Made by a program: the position numbers and the translations under genes. Of a stretch of 64,000 nt of DNA, positions 35,701 through 47,800 are shown piece by piece. The notes beneath the pieces are model-generated. The model searched no databases and had not been told where the DNA came from. It was given only the letters and a program-made list of their open reading frames with translations. How positions within the stretch are numbered: position 1 is the first letter of the stretch; each line of letters starts with the position of its first letter. The stretch is from positions 26,274,361 through 26,338,360 of the forward strand of contig JAAONU010000003.1 of assembly GCA_012932295.1 (NCBI GenBank). The letters run 5' to 3'. The DNA comes from Cyclina sinensis (Eukaryota; Mollusca; Bivalvia; Venerida; Veneridae).

Positions 35701-38700
35701 AATATAATGACTAATAGCAATTAGCATTTATTAAAGTTTGACACTGCATTGTTACCAGGAAAGCATTATTGTGCCTTGGTACAGAAATTTCTCATACACC
35801 TTAATTTGTTCAATAAAATGTAATTGTACATTATATTTAACCTGTGGCTTATATAAATATATGCATGCCAATATTGTTTGAAAACTTTTAAAATTGAGAA
35901 AATATACAAAAGAAATTAAAAGTGAGGGACGTGTATAGTGAAATGTGTTCAAAACTGTTTTAGGTTTAATCGGGAAATGTTGGAAGTTACAGGGGATTAT
36001 GTTATATGGACTTTATAAGAAAGAATTTATTTTCTATGGAGTATGATATAACAGAAATATTTTAAAATATAATATGATAGGAGAAGATATACAAGAGAAA
36101 CAGAATTTCAAATTAAGGATGTTTTAGACAGCATTTTGATGAAAAACAAACTAATTCTTTGCTCTTGTTTTAAAAAATGAAAATAGAAAAGGAATAAACT
36201 GAATACAAATTACAGAATTTTCATTTCTTGATATTTTTTAGTAAAAACTGATTTTTTTAATTGTTAATTTTATATGAATGATTATTTTTCTTCTTTTTTG
36301 ATTGAAATAGAGTAATTCACTTTATTAAGCTGTTTAATTGCAAACTTATACACCACAATTAGAAAAGCTGTGTTTTTATACAAGAAGAATGCCATTTAAA
36401 ATATGCATTTCCTAGACTCATTTATTGGTGGTATACATGGTTTGAAAATTCCAGTTCCATTGTTACCATGCTGTCAAGTCAAAGTGATGTTCTCTATCTA
36501 GTCAACAAATGAGATCATTCTTCTATTCAGAATAAGTACGTGTCCTAACTGACATTGAAGACTGATATTCTCAGACATTTCCTCCAAAATGTCATGAGCC
36601 ATGTTTTAAATGTTGATTAATTGATCATTGTATCTAAGCCAGGGATGAATTGATTATTGTAACTGTTTGCAAAGGTTAATCGGGCTGAATGTAAACAAAT
36701 TGCCAGGTTAATTTCTTTCGGAAATCTCATGAGATGTTTACTGATCATGTCTTTAGAATTGATTTTAAAGGTTTGTACTCTGAGACTTAGTCTGATAAAA
36801 CTGGAGTGATTGTTATCAAAGGTTTGTACTCTGAGACTTAGTCTGATAAAACTGGAGTGATTGTTATCAAAGATTTTAAAGGTTTGTACTCTGAGACTTA
36901 GTCTGATAAAACTGGAGTGATTGTTATCAAAGGTTTTAAAGGTTTGTACTCTGAGACTTAGTCTGATAAAACTGGAGTGATTGTTATCAAAGGTTTTAAA
37001 GGTTTGTACTCTGAGACTTAGTCTGATAAGACTGGATTGATTGTTATCACAATCTGCTCCTATTTTCTGTTCTTTTTTTTCATATTGATAATATAGGATT
37101 CTTGGATTTCAGTAATAATGCTCTTTTTACCTACTTTGACTATTCTTTCTTTAAATTGCACAAAAAATTCCTGTTCTGGTTATTGTTCCATCATCTAGTA
37201 TAGCTATCAGAAAATGGCTATGCAAGATTTCTTGTCCGACATGTAATAGCATTGCTTAATCTTCTTAGGGGTTATCCTGTGATAATTATGAGTCATTTTT
37301 CAGCAGTTTCAGATTTAGCTTATTTCTGCCCTACAATGATTTTGTAGTTTTTCTGAATTTTGTCACTGACTGACTTCATGTAGACCTATGGTTTCTTCTC
37401 TGTTGAAGCAGAAACTCCATTATCATTACTCTACCTTGATCATTTTGGTGATTTCTTTATGAATAAATGAACTCGGGTTTAATGCCCCTTTCAAAAGCTA
37501 AGAGCCCGACAGAGGATCAAACTACAGTTGCCCTATTCTTAGTCAGGGAAGCTAATTACAGGGCTACATGCAGCTGGTAATGTCTTTTCTAGAAATCACT
37601 TTAGAGGAGCCATTGTTATTGTTTTAGGTCATTTGTTTGTCTTGAAAAACTGAAATAAATGTTACAGTAGGTCAAATATTTTATGTTGATGATCAAGATG
37701 GACTAAGTTTTCTTGCAGAAAGTTACAGAAAAAAACTATAGCCAAAGATTACTGTTTGTTGAATGTTGTGACTCTGGTATCATTCATGTCTTTCTTGCAG
37801 AAAGTTACAGAAAAAAACTATAGCCATAGATTACTTTTTGTTGAATGTTGTGACTCAGGTATCATTCATGTCTTGCTTGAAATGAGTTAATATTGCCTAC
37901 AGCCAATTAGTGCAGATTTAGCTTGCTAAATTAAAAAAAAATCTAACTTACACTATTTGCTTTCTATGATTTCTGTTGTTGAAATTTAAAAGCAGTTTAA
38001 TCACGACAGAAACCAATTTAAACTATTGAGTCCTGGAAATTTGTTATTCCTGACACATGTGCTTCATTGACGGAATTTCAAATAAATCAAGCCTAATAAA
38101 AGTTAAATAGTTTGAAAGGTTGAAATTGCAAAGACATCTGTAAAGTTAAATCATAAACCTTTTACACTAAATAGGATTAATTTTACAGAAGTTTTTTGAC
38201 AATACACCTTTAATTCAACAGCATTTTATGATCTGGATTCATATTTTTATGGCCAGAAAGTCAATATGAAAGATATACAAGTACTGGTTTCTTCACAGTG
38301 ACATTTTAGTACTCATGAAATTGAACACAAAATCCTTTGGAGGCAAAGATAGAGCTTTTAGCAGAAAGGGATGGCAAAGATTTTAGAACTTATCAAGAGT
38401 TGATAATATGTAAAGACTGAAGGTTTGAGAAATTAGAAAGAGGATATTTGGAAAACTTTGCAGTCTTATATTCTGATGATGTATCTTGTCACTGAACATT
38501 GTAGTTTGAGGAGAAGTGGGTAACAGAGCTTGATATTTGAAAGAGGACATTTTAAATGAAATAAGTGATACTAGAAATTTGAAATAAGCCAACAAGTAGT
38601 GAAATTTTTAATGTCATATCAATGCACAATGGGAGCTGCAAGAAAAACTGTTAGTAAACAGAGGAAAACAGTAAGGTAAATGAATTGTAAAGTTTATAAT

Positions 38701-38818
38701 TTATGATTTGAGTTACATTTATTTCAAAACCACTATTGCAGATTATTTTGCTTTCTTAGAAAGACTGAGCTTTGCCAACATATGCTTAGAATTTTAAAAA
38801 GGGTGTTACTGAGTAAGC

Positions 38819-38869
<51 letters not shown>

Positions 38870-41800
38870 CAGACAGGAAAATCTTGGTACTTAAAAAAAC
38901 TGTAGTAAATCCTATAAAAATTTAGAGAATTAACTTGTTAGATAAAAACTTTGATATGATAAAACAATCTATTATCCTTTCTCTGAAGTGCCGTCATAGA
39001 TTTTGTCAACAGAAAGGAACATAAAATACTTTAAAGTTAATCTTTATATGTCTTGAAGTGTTTTATTTTACTCTTTTATATGACTTGAAGTACTGAGCCT
39101 TTTAAAGTTTAAAATATTTTATGTCTAACTCATATCTGATCAGTGTTTTAATGCACAGTTTTTGCATGTCAATTCACATTACAGGATGTTAGAGGAGTAA
39201 GTGGTCAATGTTTTGTCATTTGAAAGTGTTTTCTTGCCAACACAACTTCTATAAGCACATTGTAATATGTCATTTAGTACATATACTTTTTAAGGTACTC
39301 AGTTAATGTTAATTTTTTGTTACATAAATTTGAAATTTATTTATTGCAGATAAGATTTTTGTGTTTTTTGTTGTTGTTTTTTTAAATGTTATGTGCATGC
39401 AGGGCCTTAATTGAGGCCCTGGTGCATGGCACAATTTTATATTTTAGAATAAAGTTTATATTTCTTGATGTCTTCACAAGAATATTGGCTTAGATGTCTG
39501 AAGGCATATCAGTAAAAAATATGCCATTCATTTTTTCATGCCAAGTTGCATAAAATGATGTTATAAATCTTGAGATATTGTTAGTTAATGAAAAGATTTT
39601 AGCGAATTAAATAGAAAATATCTAAACATTTAGAATTAAACATTCTCATCTTTGACAAAAAAAAGACTCATTCCTCAGTATCTTGGGTATGATGTGATGA
39701 AATACTTTGTAAGAAATATGAATGTTTTAATATTTATACTATATACACTTTATTCACTTTATTCATTGGAGAAATCATTTAGTCTGGATGCTGTTAATGC
39801 ATATTTAGATCTGAATACGATCTGATTTGGATCCGACACTTACTCATTAAACATGTTGTAATATATTGATTTGAATGTTTTTCTGATATTACCAGTGAGT
39901 TACGTAGACAGATCATGCTAGTTTGTATCAAACTTATTATCAGCTTTGCTATAAAAGTTAAATTATGCCACAAAATTTACTTAGCAAAGAAAGACTTGTT
40001 AAGATATTCAAAAAAATACATAAAACACATTCTCACAGATTTAAACCATCAGCATTTTGTTGTAATTGTTGTTGTTGTTTTATTCAGTGTAGAGACAGCT
40101 AAAACAATTTTCTTATCTTGCAGGTTCAGTGAGGGGAGAGAAGCAGATGAGCAGGTTTTACGCAGTCCTAGTCGCCTAGGATACAGTGAAGATATACCAA
40201 TTATTATTGAAGGTTCTTGGGAGAATACCTCACAAGATTCAAATAGAGAAGATTTCAATTTCCTTGACTTAAAAGGTAGAGCAGTTTTTATAGTCTTATT
40301 TAAAAAATACATAGGGTTATTTTTGTTTTTTCACCTTGATTTAAATTATAAAACTTTTATCCTACGCTGTAGTTTGGTTACCTCCCTTAGTAAAGAGGAT
40401 TTTAATCACAGTCTTCCTGTGATATCAGATTTTTACTGTAACTAAACATTTCTGTATTTGAAAAATACATTTTTCAAAATTTCTGCACTTAAGATAGAGT
40501 TCATAAAAAATTTTCTTGGTTACAGAAAGAAGCAAAATATCAGAATAATTCTGTCATCTGGATATGAAAGCCAGCTTGTTGGTGCATATATATGCTTTGA
40601 CCCTGTGTGTGACATTAAGTCAAAGATTCTGTTTCTAAAAACTTTTGTCATAGTTGAATTTATACTTCCGTAACAAATTTGCATTATTTAAGAAGCTCTG
40701 TTAAAGTCGGTCTCTGGTTTTCATTTTTCAGATATTACAACAGAACAAGACCAAGATACGTCTGTCCGCAATACAGCTAAAGACAGTCTCCCTGTTGAGA
40801 CCAAGGAAATTGGACAACAGACTGACTTTCCTGTCACCCCAACTACTCCTGTATTACCTTCATCTGAACGCACTGAACCACGTGGCTCACAGTTTGTTTC
40901 ATCACATAAATTTCTAACAGAAAAAGGAGTGTCACCAAAGCATCCTTATGAGAAAACTGTGTTCTATGTAAAATCTGTTCAAAACAATCAGTTAACAAAG
41001 ACACCTAGTTCAAAGGTGATTCATGCGAATGATCATTTGAGAAGAACTGCAGATTTTAGTAAAGTAGGATTTGTTAATTCTCCAACGAGGGTTGATTCAG
41101 GCTACGGCAGTCATCCAGAGACTATCAGAATACCAGCATCACCAGGAAAATCTAGTTTACCAACATATTCTGATCGTCAGTCAACAGCCCCGTCATCAGC
41201 AGTCATTTCACCAGAAAGGCAAATCACTAGTAACATTTATGACAAAAGGGAACCGGCTAATGTTTCAGATCGTTTGAATTTTGAGAATAAGACTGAAGCA
41301 AAGTCACCAATCATGAGTTATTATAGTACCGATATAATTTCACCAATGTCGTCTGCCAGGAAGCAGGAGAAAGAGGACCTTCAGATGTTGAATGACAGGT
41401 TCTCAACCTACATACAAAAGGTGCGTCTGCTTAGTGAACAGAATAACAGACTTGATTCAAGTACATTTGTGAAACAGACGAGAATTTTAGAAGAGGAAGT
41501 CGCAAACCTCAGAACACTTTATGAAAGGGAACTTGATGTGTTGAGGTAATAGTCACTGCCATTTATGTCATTTATACTCTTATGTCTTTGTACTCCAGAA
41601 ATATCTTTCTCATCTTTTTAAGATTAAAAAAAAGTCATCTGTTTTGTAGTTTATCAGTAAGCAGCTGAGCAAAGATTGGAAAAAGTGCTAAATGTATACT
41701 TGGTTGAACATGATAGAAAAGATGAGATTTAAACCTGTATAATTGATTGCAAACATTTTTTTCTTAAAGCCATTAAATATCAACAATGGTTTCTTAAAGT

Positions 41801-44800
41801 CTTTAAATCTTATCTGAAAATTGGTGCAAGGAATAAGTGCCTTAAAATATTTACAAAAAAACCTGCACATTTCACTCTTGCTCAGGAATTTTATCAGCCC
41901 ACTCCAGTCTGGTCAAAGCCCAAAATATTGTCCCTTGCAATAATGCTGTATGTTTTATTTTCAGACAAGAATTGAATGCTGTTAGTAGAGAGAAGAGTAA
42001 CTACCAGTTACAATGTGAGAAATACAAACAGGCCGCCATAGATTTCGAGAGCAGGTAGGTCACACTGGGTCAGACACATTCTTAAAGCATACACCAAACT
42101 TCCACAGTAGAGGGCAGAGGCTGATAGGTAGAATGCAAGGCTGAGGACCCAAAGCCTGCTAGTATTAATTCCACCAGATGTGACTTTCAACATTCCACAC
42201 TTGAGCCGAACTACTGGTTTGAATCCAGGAAGCACCCGTGAGCAAGATTGATATTTGTTGTAACAACCTGTTTCCTAATTGATGTGAAACAAAAACTAAA
42301 ATCATGCTTAATATACATTAATAACAAGAAGTCCAGAGTTAAAACAAGATGTCAGTGATACCAAGAAGTCCTGACTTGAAACAAAGTATGGTAAAAATAG
42401 CTGTTGATGTGTGAAAGAATTACAGTGCCATGGAAGAATCCTTACAATTAACCAGCAGGAAAAGCTTTCTATGAAGAAGGGTCATTAGTTCAAGGCTCAC
42501 TACAAAATAAGAATGCGGCAGTACTGCAGTTATACAGGCTAGGGCGATTTTGCTTTGATTAACAGCATGTATGAAAATGAAATATTGTGGCAGAGTATGT
42601 AACAGAATAAAGCAAAACCCAGACCCAATTAGACTGGAGTAGACTATATTATTGTTTGTTATTTTCAGAATGGCGGCTGAAGCAGATAAAAATCGTCGAC
42701 TGATGGATGACATTAATCAGCTGCAGCATAAAAACAGCGATCTAGAGACCGAGCTCATGAACCTACGTCAAGCCGGCGACGGACGTTCTGACTTTATGCA
42801 TCTGCAGCGGGAAATGGACAAAATAATACGAGAAAATGAGGATCATAAAAGAAGGTGTGTGTCAAATATTTTGTTTTGGAGTCTTGGTTAAAAAAAAAAA
42901 AGAGTTTTGGTGATGTTCTCTAAAGTATTTGTATTATATGAAAATCAATTAAAAAAACTTTGATGTTCCAGAAATATACCATGTTCCTAGTAAAGCTTTG
43001 ATATTTACATTGTTGATTGAAATAATAAAAGTCAACAGATTTTGCTCTTTCTTTTCATTTTATTTTAAGTGCATTGTAAAAACATTATGTATAAAAACCA
43101 TATCAAAATATAAATATGTATATATTATATCGAAAATGTCATTTTTGGTTACATTTGGTGATAGATTTTTATACCAATATTTTTCCCTACTTAAAGGCAA
43201 GAGCAAGAATCTCTACTACGCACAGAGGCTGAGGACCGATGTCACACACTGACAAAGAAGCTGGAATTTAACGAACAGGTTCAAGCTCAACAGGTAGCGG
43301 AGATGCGGGAAAGACTAGAGCAGAGCCAAGCGACAATAATCAGTTTAGAGTCGAGGCTCACCCAGGCAACCAAAAATGACATCGCTATACCAGAAGTGCT
43401 CAAACAAGTGCGTGAACAAGCAGAGCATGAATTGAAGCGTTACCAGCTTGAATCAGAAGAGAATTACACTAGAAATGTGAGTAGAGTGCTACAATTCTTC
43501 TCACTTCATATATTCTTAAGGTTACAAGGGTAGAAATGATAATGTAATATGTTTCATGGGTTATTGTCTGCACAAGCCAGAACTTTAGCAGTCAGATTAT
43601 TACAGACACTCGTACTGAACATTGACTCTGTATAAAAGTGTCAAGGTCACAGTAGAAAATTCTTTTGTAGTATTGTTACACAGTCAATGGTTTTTATAAC
43701 TGACACTGTTCTGACTTCATGAGAAAAATAAAGTTCTAGTAGATAGATGTCTGTAAATAGCTTAACATGTTATTTTGTATAAACAGTGTTATAAAGTCAG
43801 TTTGATGTTATAGATTTGATTGTAAATTTAGCACTTATACTCAGTATGCAAATAGAATTGACCTGGTGTGCCTTTAGACTAAGAAAGTCTCGTTTATGGA
43901 GTCCACAGACCAATGTTTATGTTTTATTTCTCAGGTTATATAGCCTTGATATTTTTTATGGCAGATATCTGCATTAAAGTGTCAAATGGACAATGATGCT
44001 AACGCTATAGAGAGGTTATCCAGCGAGAAGTCACAGTTACAGGGTCAGATTGGAGAACTTAATGCTAAAATCAGGAACCTTGAGGGGCAGGTTAGTTTTG
44101 TCAAATGTATGGAATGTTACACTTCAATAGATTCTATAATGTATAATGAATACATTAATTAACTTAACTTGAGTATTTTAACAGGGTCTGAAATTCCTAG
44201 AATATTGTGTCAGTTTTTACTGTACCAGTAAAACCTTTGTTGTGTATGTTAAATGCCCTTAACTTAAACATTGTTGGCAAAATGGATTGCAAAACAATTG
44301 CTACAAATCTTTAGATGTTCTTTCATCAGAACATTTATGCAGATAGTTAACAATTGAATTTTGCAACACTGCAATATCTGTACAGTAAGATGTTCTCACA
44401 CCAATCAAAATGTTAATTTTAATTTGAATGTATATTTGTATTCAGATAATGACATTAGAACATCAGCGAAGCACCGTGGAGGATCTTATTAAGCAAGAAA
44501 GAAATCGGTCCTCGCAACAGATTCAGGAAATGAATAACAAACTCCGTGACATGCAGGAGCTTGTTTTTACCAAGATGCGAGAAGCTAGTACAGAAAGAGA
44601 TCTTCATGTTCCATTAAAAGCCGAAATTGAAGCTATGAAAATACTTCTTGAAGAGGAAGAGAGAAGGTTAGTGCTGTTTTCATTAGTTCGGAACCATGTT
44701 AGATGACTGGAGCTTTTCAAGATTTCTGTGGGAAGTCACTGTATCCTCTGTTTGTTTAATATATATAAAGGCAATAGTTTTGAAACAAATCTGCTGTTTA

Positions 44801-47800
44801 GGGATTGTTGCTGTTTGTTAATGAATGCTTGACTTTTTTACATCCAATGCTACCATCCCAGCAACAATGTACTGATCACAGAAATCTATTATTTTCACTG
44901 TATTTTGACACTTGTGATGTAAATTCCCATTTACAGTTCAGTTAATCCTTTTACCACACCAGTTAAAGATATATTCCTTTAAAGTGGACTTTATTCATCA
45001 GATACATCCTGCTACTGTGACCTTTAGTGTGTATGGAAGCATTTGTTTTTAATTTGTTAGATCAAGGATATCAACCAACTCCCCATATTGTAGTCATCTT
45101 GAAAACAAGGGAGGCTAATATTGATGACTGAATTGTAGCAGTATACAGAATTCTCTCCCTGTAAAGTTTTAAGTTGGGAACAAATCTTGTTTGTTTTATA
45201 GGTTGCAGTTAAAGTCATCAGTTTCACTGTAAGTTTTAAGCTAAGCTTTTGGTGTATATTTCAAAATTGATTTGACATTAACTTACTAATACAAAACAGC
45301 AAGGCATTTTCACAAACAGTATCTGTTATTTACATTCATGTAGTTTCAATATAGAAGGTTATTTGTAGTCTTTGTTGCTTATAGAGATATATACATGTAA
45401 ATGTCTTAAGTAGATGATGTAAGGGTAGAAAGGCTTTGTGGCTATTATATACATGAGGTAGTTTATATAGGAAATATTGCAGAATACATTATCTTGTTTG
45501 GTCACCATGGCACTGACTGTGGTGATACAATTACTGTTACCTTGATAGTTCAACACTCAGCTCTTGCAGTTCCTTTGACAACACTTTAATTAGATTTAGT
45601 TTTAATTTATTATAAAGCTGAAAATAGTCCAAATTGTGATAAAACTTGTATAGAATCTTTATAATGCTAGCCATATTTTAGTTCATTAATTTTTACAACT
45701 TTTTAGTTATTACAGTTTAATAAAAAGAAAATTAGCATCTGAAGTTATAGATCTATACAATTTCTAGACGTGTAGTTGGTTTGTTTTTTTTCCGCTTAGT
45801 TTGAAGGTGGTCTTATTGTAATTAATGGATTGTTGTACAGTTATCAAATCTTTAATTGTTCTTGCTCTTGTTCTTGTAAGGTAGAAAGTATTTTCCGAAG
45901 GAATGTTACAGCATAAAATTAAACACACATGTTTGAAGTGTTCTAAACTGCTTAGCAAATTTATTAGAATTCATTTAATATAGTAAATTGAAATTGACTG
46001 TACAAAAAAACAACAACAACAGAAAGCTTTTAACATTTACTGATTTAAAGAAGATTTATGCCATCTTTTCAGAGGTTTCCTAGCATTAAGTGTCTTCTCA
46101 ATGACAAATATTTTCCCATTGTAAAACGAAAGTTTAGATAGTCTCTAGGGTGATTGTAGAAAAGCCATCTCTTACCTACTTTATGATAAAGCATGAATTT
46201 TTATTGCCCTATCTGCTGTATGTTTAACTTGATCATCTCAAGTTAATCTTAAGTAAATTTATGGAAGATTCAATTTCACATCCTTGAACATTTTAAACAT
46301 GATTGGCCTCGAAAAAGATTTGACAGAAGTATATTTAAAGTGGTAGGCACTGTACTTAAAATACTTATACCAAAAACTGATTTATAAAGTTCTCAAGTGC
46401 CAGACATATTTGAGTTTTTACCCTTTTGTGGTAGGATTTTTTGAAGGACTTGAATTTATTGATTACTATTCCATATATATCATATTGAGTATAGTTTAAT
46501 CGTTTTAAAGTAGTTAGTATTGAAGAAGAAAAAAATTAACTTGTCGTAATTTTTTGGGGGGCTTAAGCATAAAATCTCAAAGTTTTTAGTAGGAAAAACA
46601 AATTAATTTTGATAAAAAGAATATAATGCATACCTCAGTTATTATATTTTTTGTCTGAACTTAAGGGAAGACTTTACGATGAATGCATGATTCGTTTAAT
46701 GATATCACTTAATACAATGAATGCAAATCATATTAATTAGATTCTGATAATTGATAGGACTATGTCATTAAATTTTGGCACAACTGTTTGTACTTGTTAT
46801 ACTTACGGGGCTTAATATAATGATATATATCCATGATTCATTAAGTAGTGGTATAAATGCGTTATTGTTACATTCTCGTAATGATTGTATGCAAATAACC
46901 TCTAATGCTTGCAAACTTTTAATACCTCTGTGAAAAATGTTTTAATTCCATTGTTGTGGATTAAATCGTTGTTTTGTAAGGTAGTTTGTCTTTTTGCTTA
47001 TGTGAATAAAGTGTACTGGATTAATGGACTGGAAGAAACTGCCGACAACGTGATTGAATTATTTATGATAGATAATACATGTAGTAAATTTTTAGCAGAC
47101 GCTTTCAATGAGCCGCTGTTGCTATATACGAAAAAGCTGTCAACCATGTGTTCTAAGGACTATGCATTTTAACCAGTTTTCAGCTTTCAAAGATGTAAAA
47201 ATTTATTTTACAAAGAAGCTTATGAATAAATAATTCAAAATTGCATTGGCATTACACTGGAAGTATTAGATGAATGTTTAATAGTGCGTGATATATTATA
47301 AACTGCACATAAAATAAGCTTAATTGTAAAAACAAATAAATTGTCAGTGATATATTGACAAAGAATCATAATCAAATCGGAAAGATCTTAGGATGATTGT
47401 ATTGATTATTGCAAAAGATTCAGAAAGATCGTTATCAAGAATTTGGTCTGATAAGTTTCATTTGCTGTAAAGTGTTTCAAAAATAAGTGGCAATTCAATG
47501 TATATGCATTTAACTGTTCCGAACATCGAAAAAGTGACAGTAACTTCTGTTGTGTATTAGGTAGAAAGAATATATAGTGAGTGATAATTCAGGATTGTAT
47601 TAACTAGAATTTAAAAGACACAGCTAAATTTGTGGTAACTAGTTCTATTGATCTGGAAATTAAAGGAGACACTGTGGTTAGATGACAGCAGGTGGAAGTT
47701 GCAAGTAATTGTTTGTATGGAGTCGTTTGTTCTTCGAACAATAAGTCGAATATGCTGAAATGAATAGAAATCAATTATCCTGAGGAGAAAAGTTTTGACA

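Larger units (their letters stand above)
24996..40123. other. 15-kb intron 3 of the LMNTD1-like gene
   Basis: Holds the repeats and candidate alternative first exons listed separately. Long stretches (26400-29500, 38900-40100) show only AT-rich intronic sequence. 27579-27600 contains AAGGTCA and TGACCTT in inverted order, 8 bases apart. 37450-37580 may be a very decayed tRNA-like SINE. Confidence 0.5.
40276..44445. other. Short introns between exons 4 and 10
   Basis: Introns 40276-40731, 41546-41964, 42055-42668, 42855-43196, 43477-43964 and 44091-44445 show only AT-rich sequence with standard GT...AG ends. 42130-42240 holds a faint tRNA-like phrase ('actggtttgaatccagg') that may be SINE-derived. 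Confidence 0.5.

Noticed and set aside
36770..37050. CRISPR array
   Set aside because: Units are contiguous 60-bp tandem repeats without unique spacers, in a eukaryotic intron.
38824..38866. Poly(A) tail of a processed pseudogene
   Set aside because: No recognisable retro-copied sequence or target duplication could be found next to the A run.
39915..40445. 176-codon frame as a separate gene
   Set aside because: Only 40124-40275 lies between good splice sites and joins in phase to exon 5; the flanks are intronic low-complexity sequence.
40929..41549. Independent gene starting at 40929
   Set aside because: The frame has no ATG there (it is GTG) and is open upstream to the acceptor at 40731. 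It is the middle of exon 5.
46909..47172. 87-codon frame in the rod-linker intron
   Set aside because: No acceptor or donor in phase with neighbouring exons and no recognisable domain.
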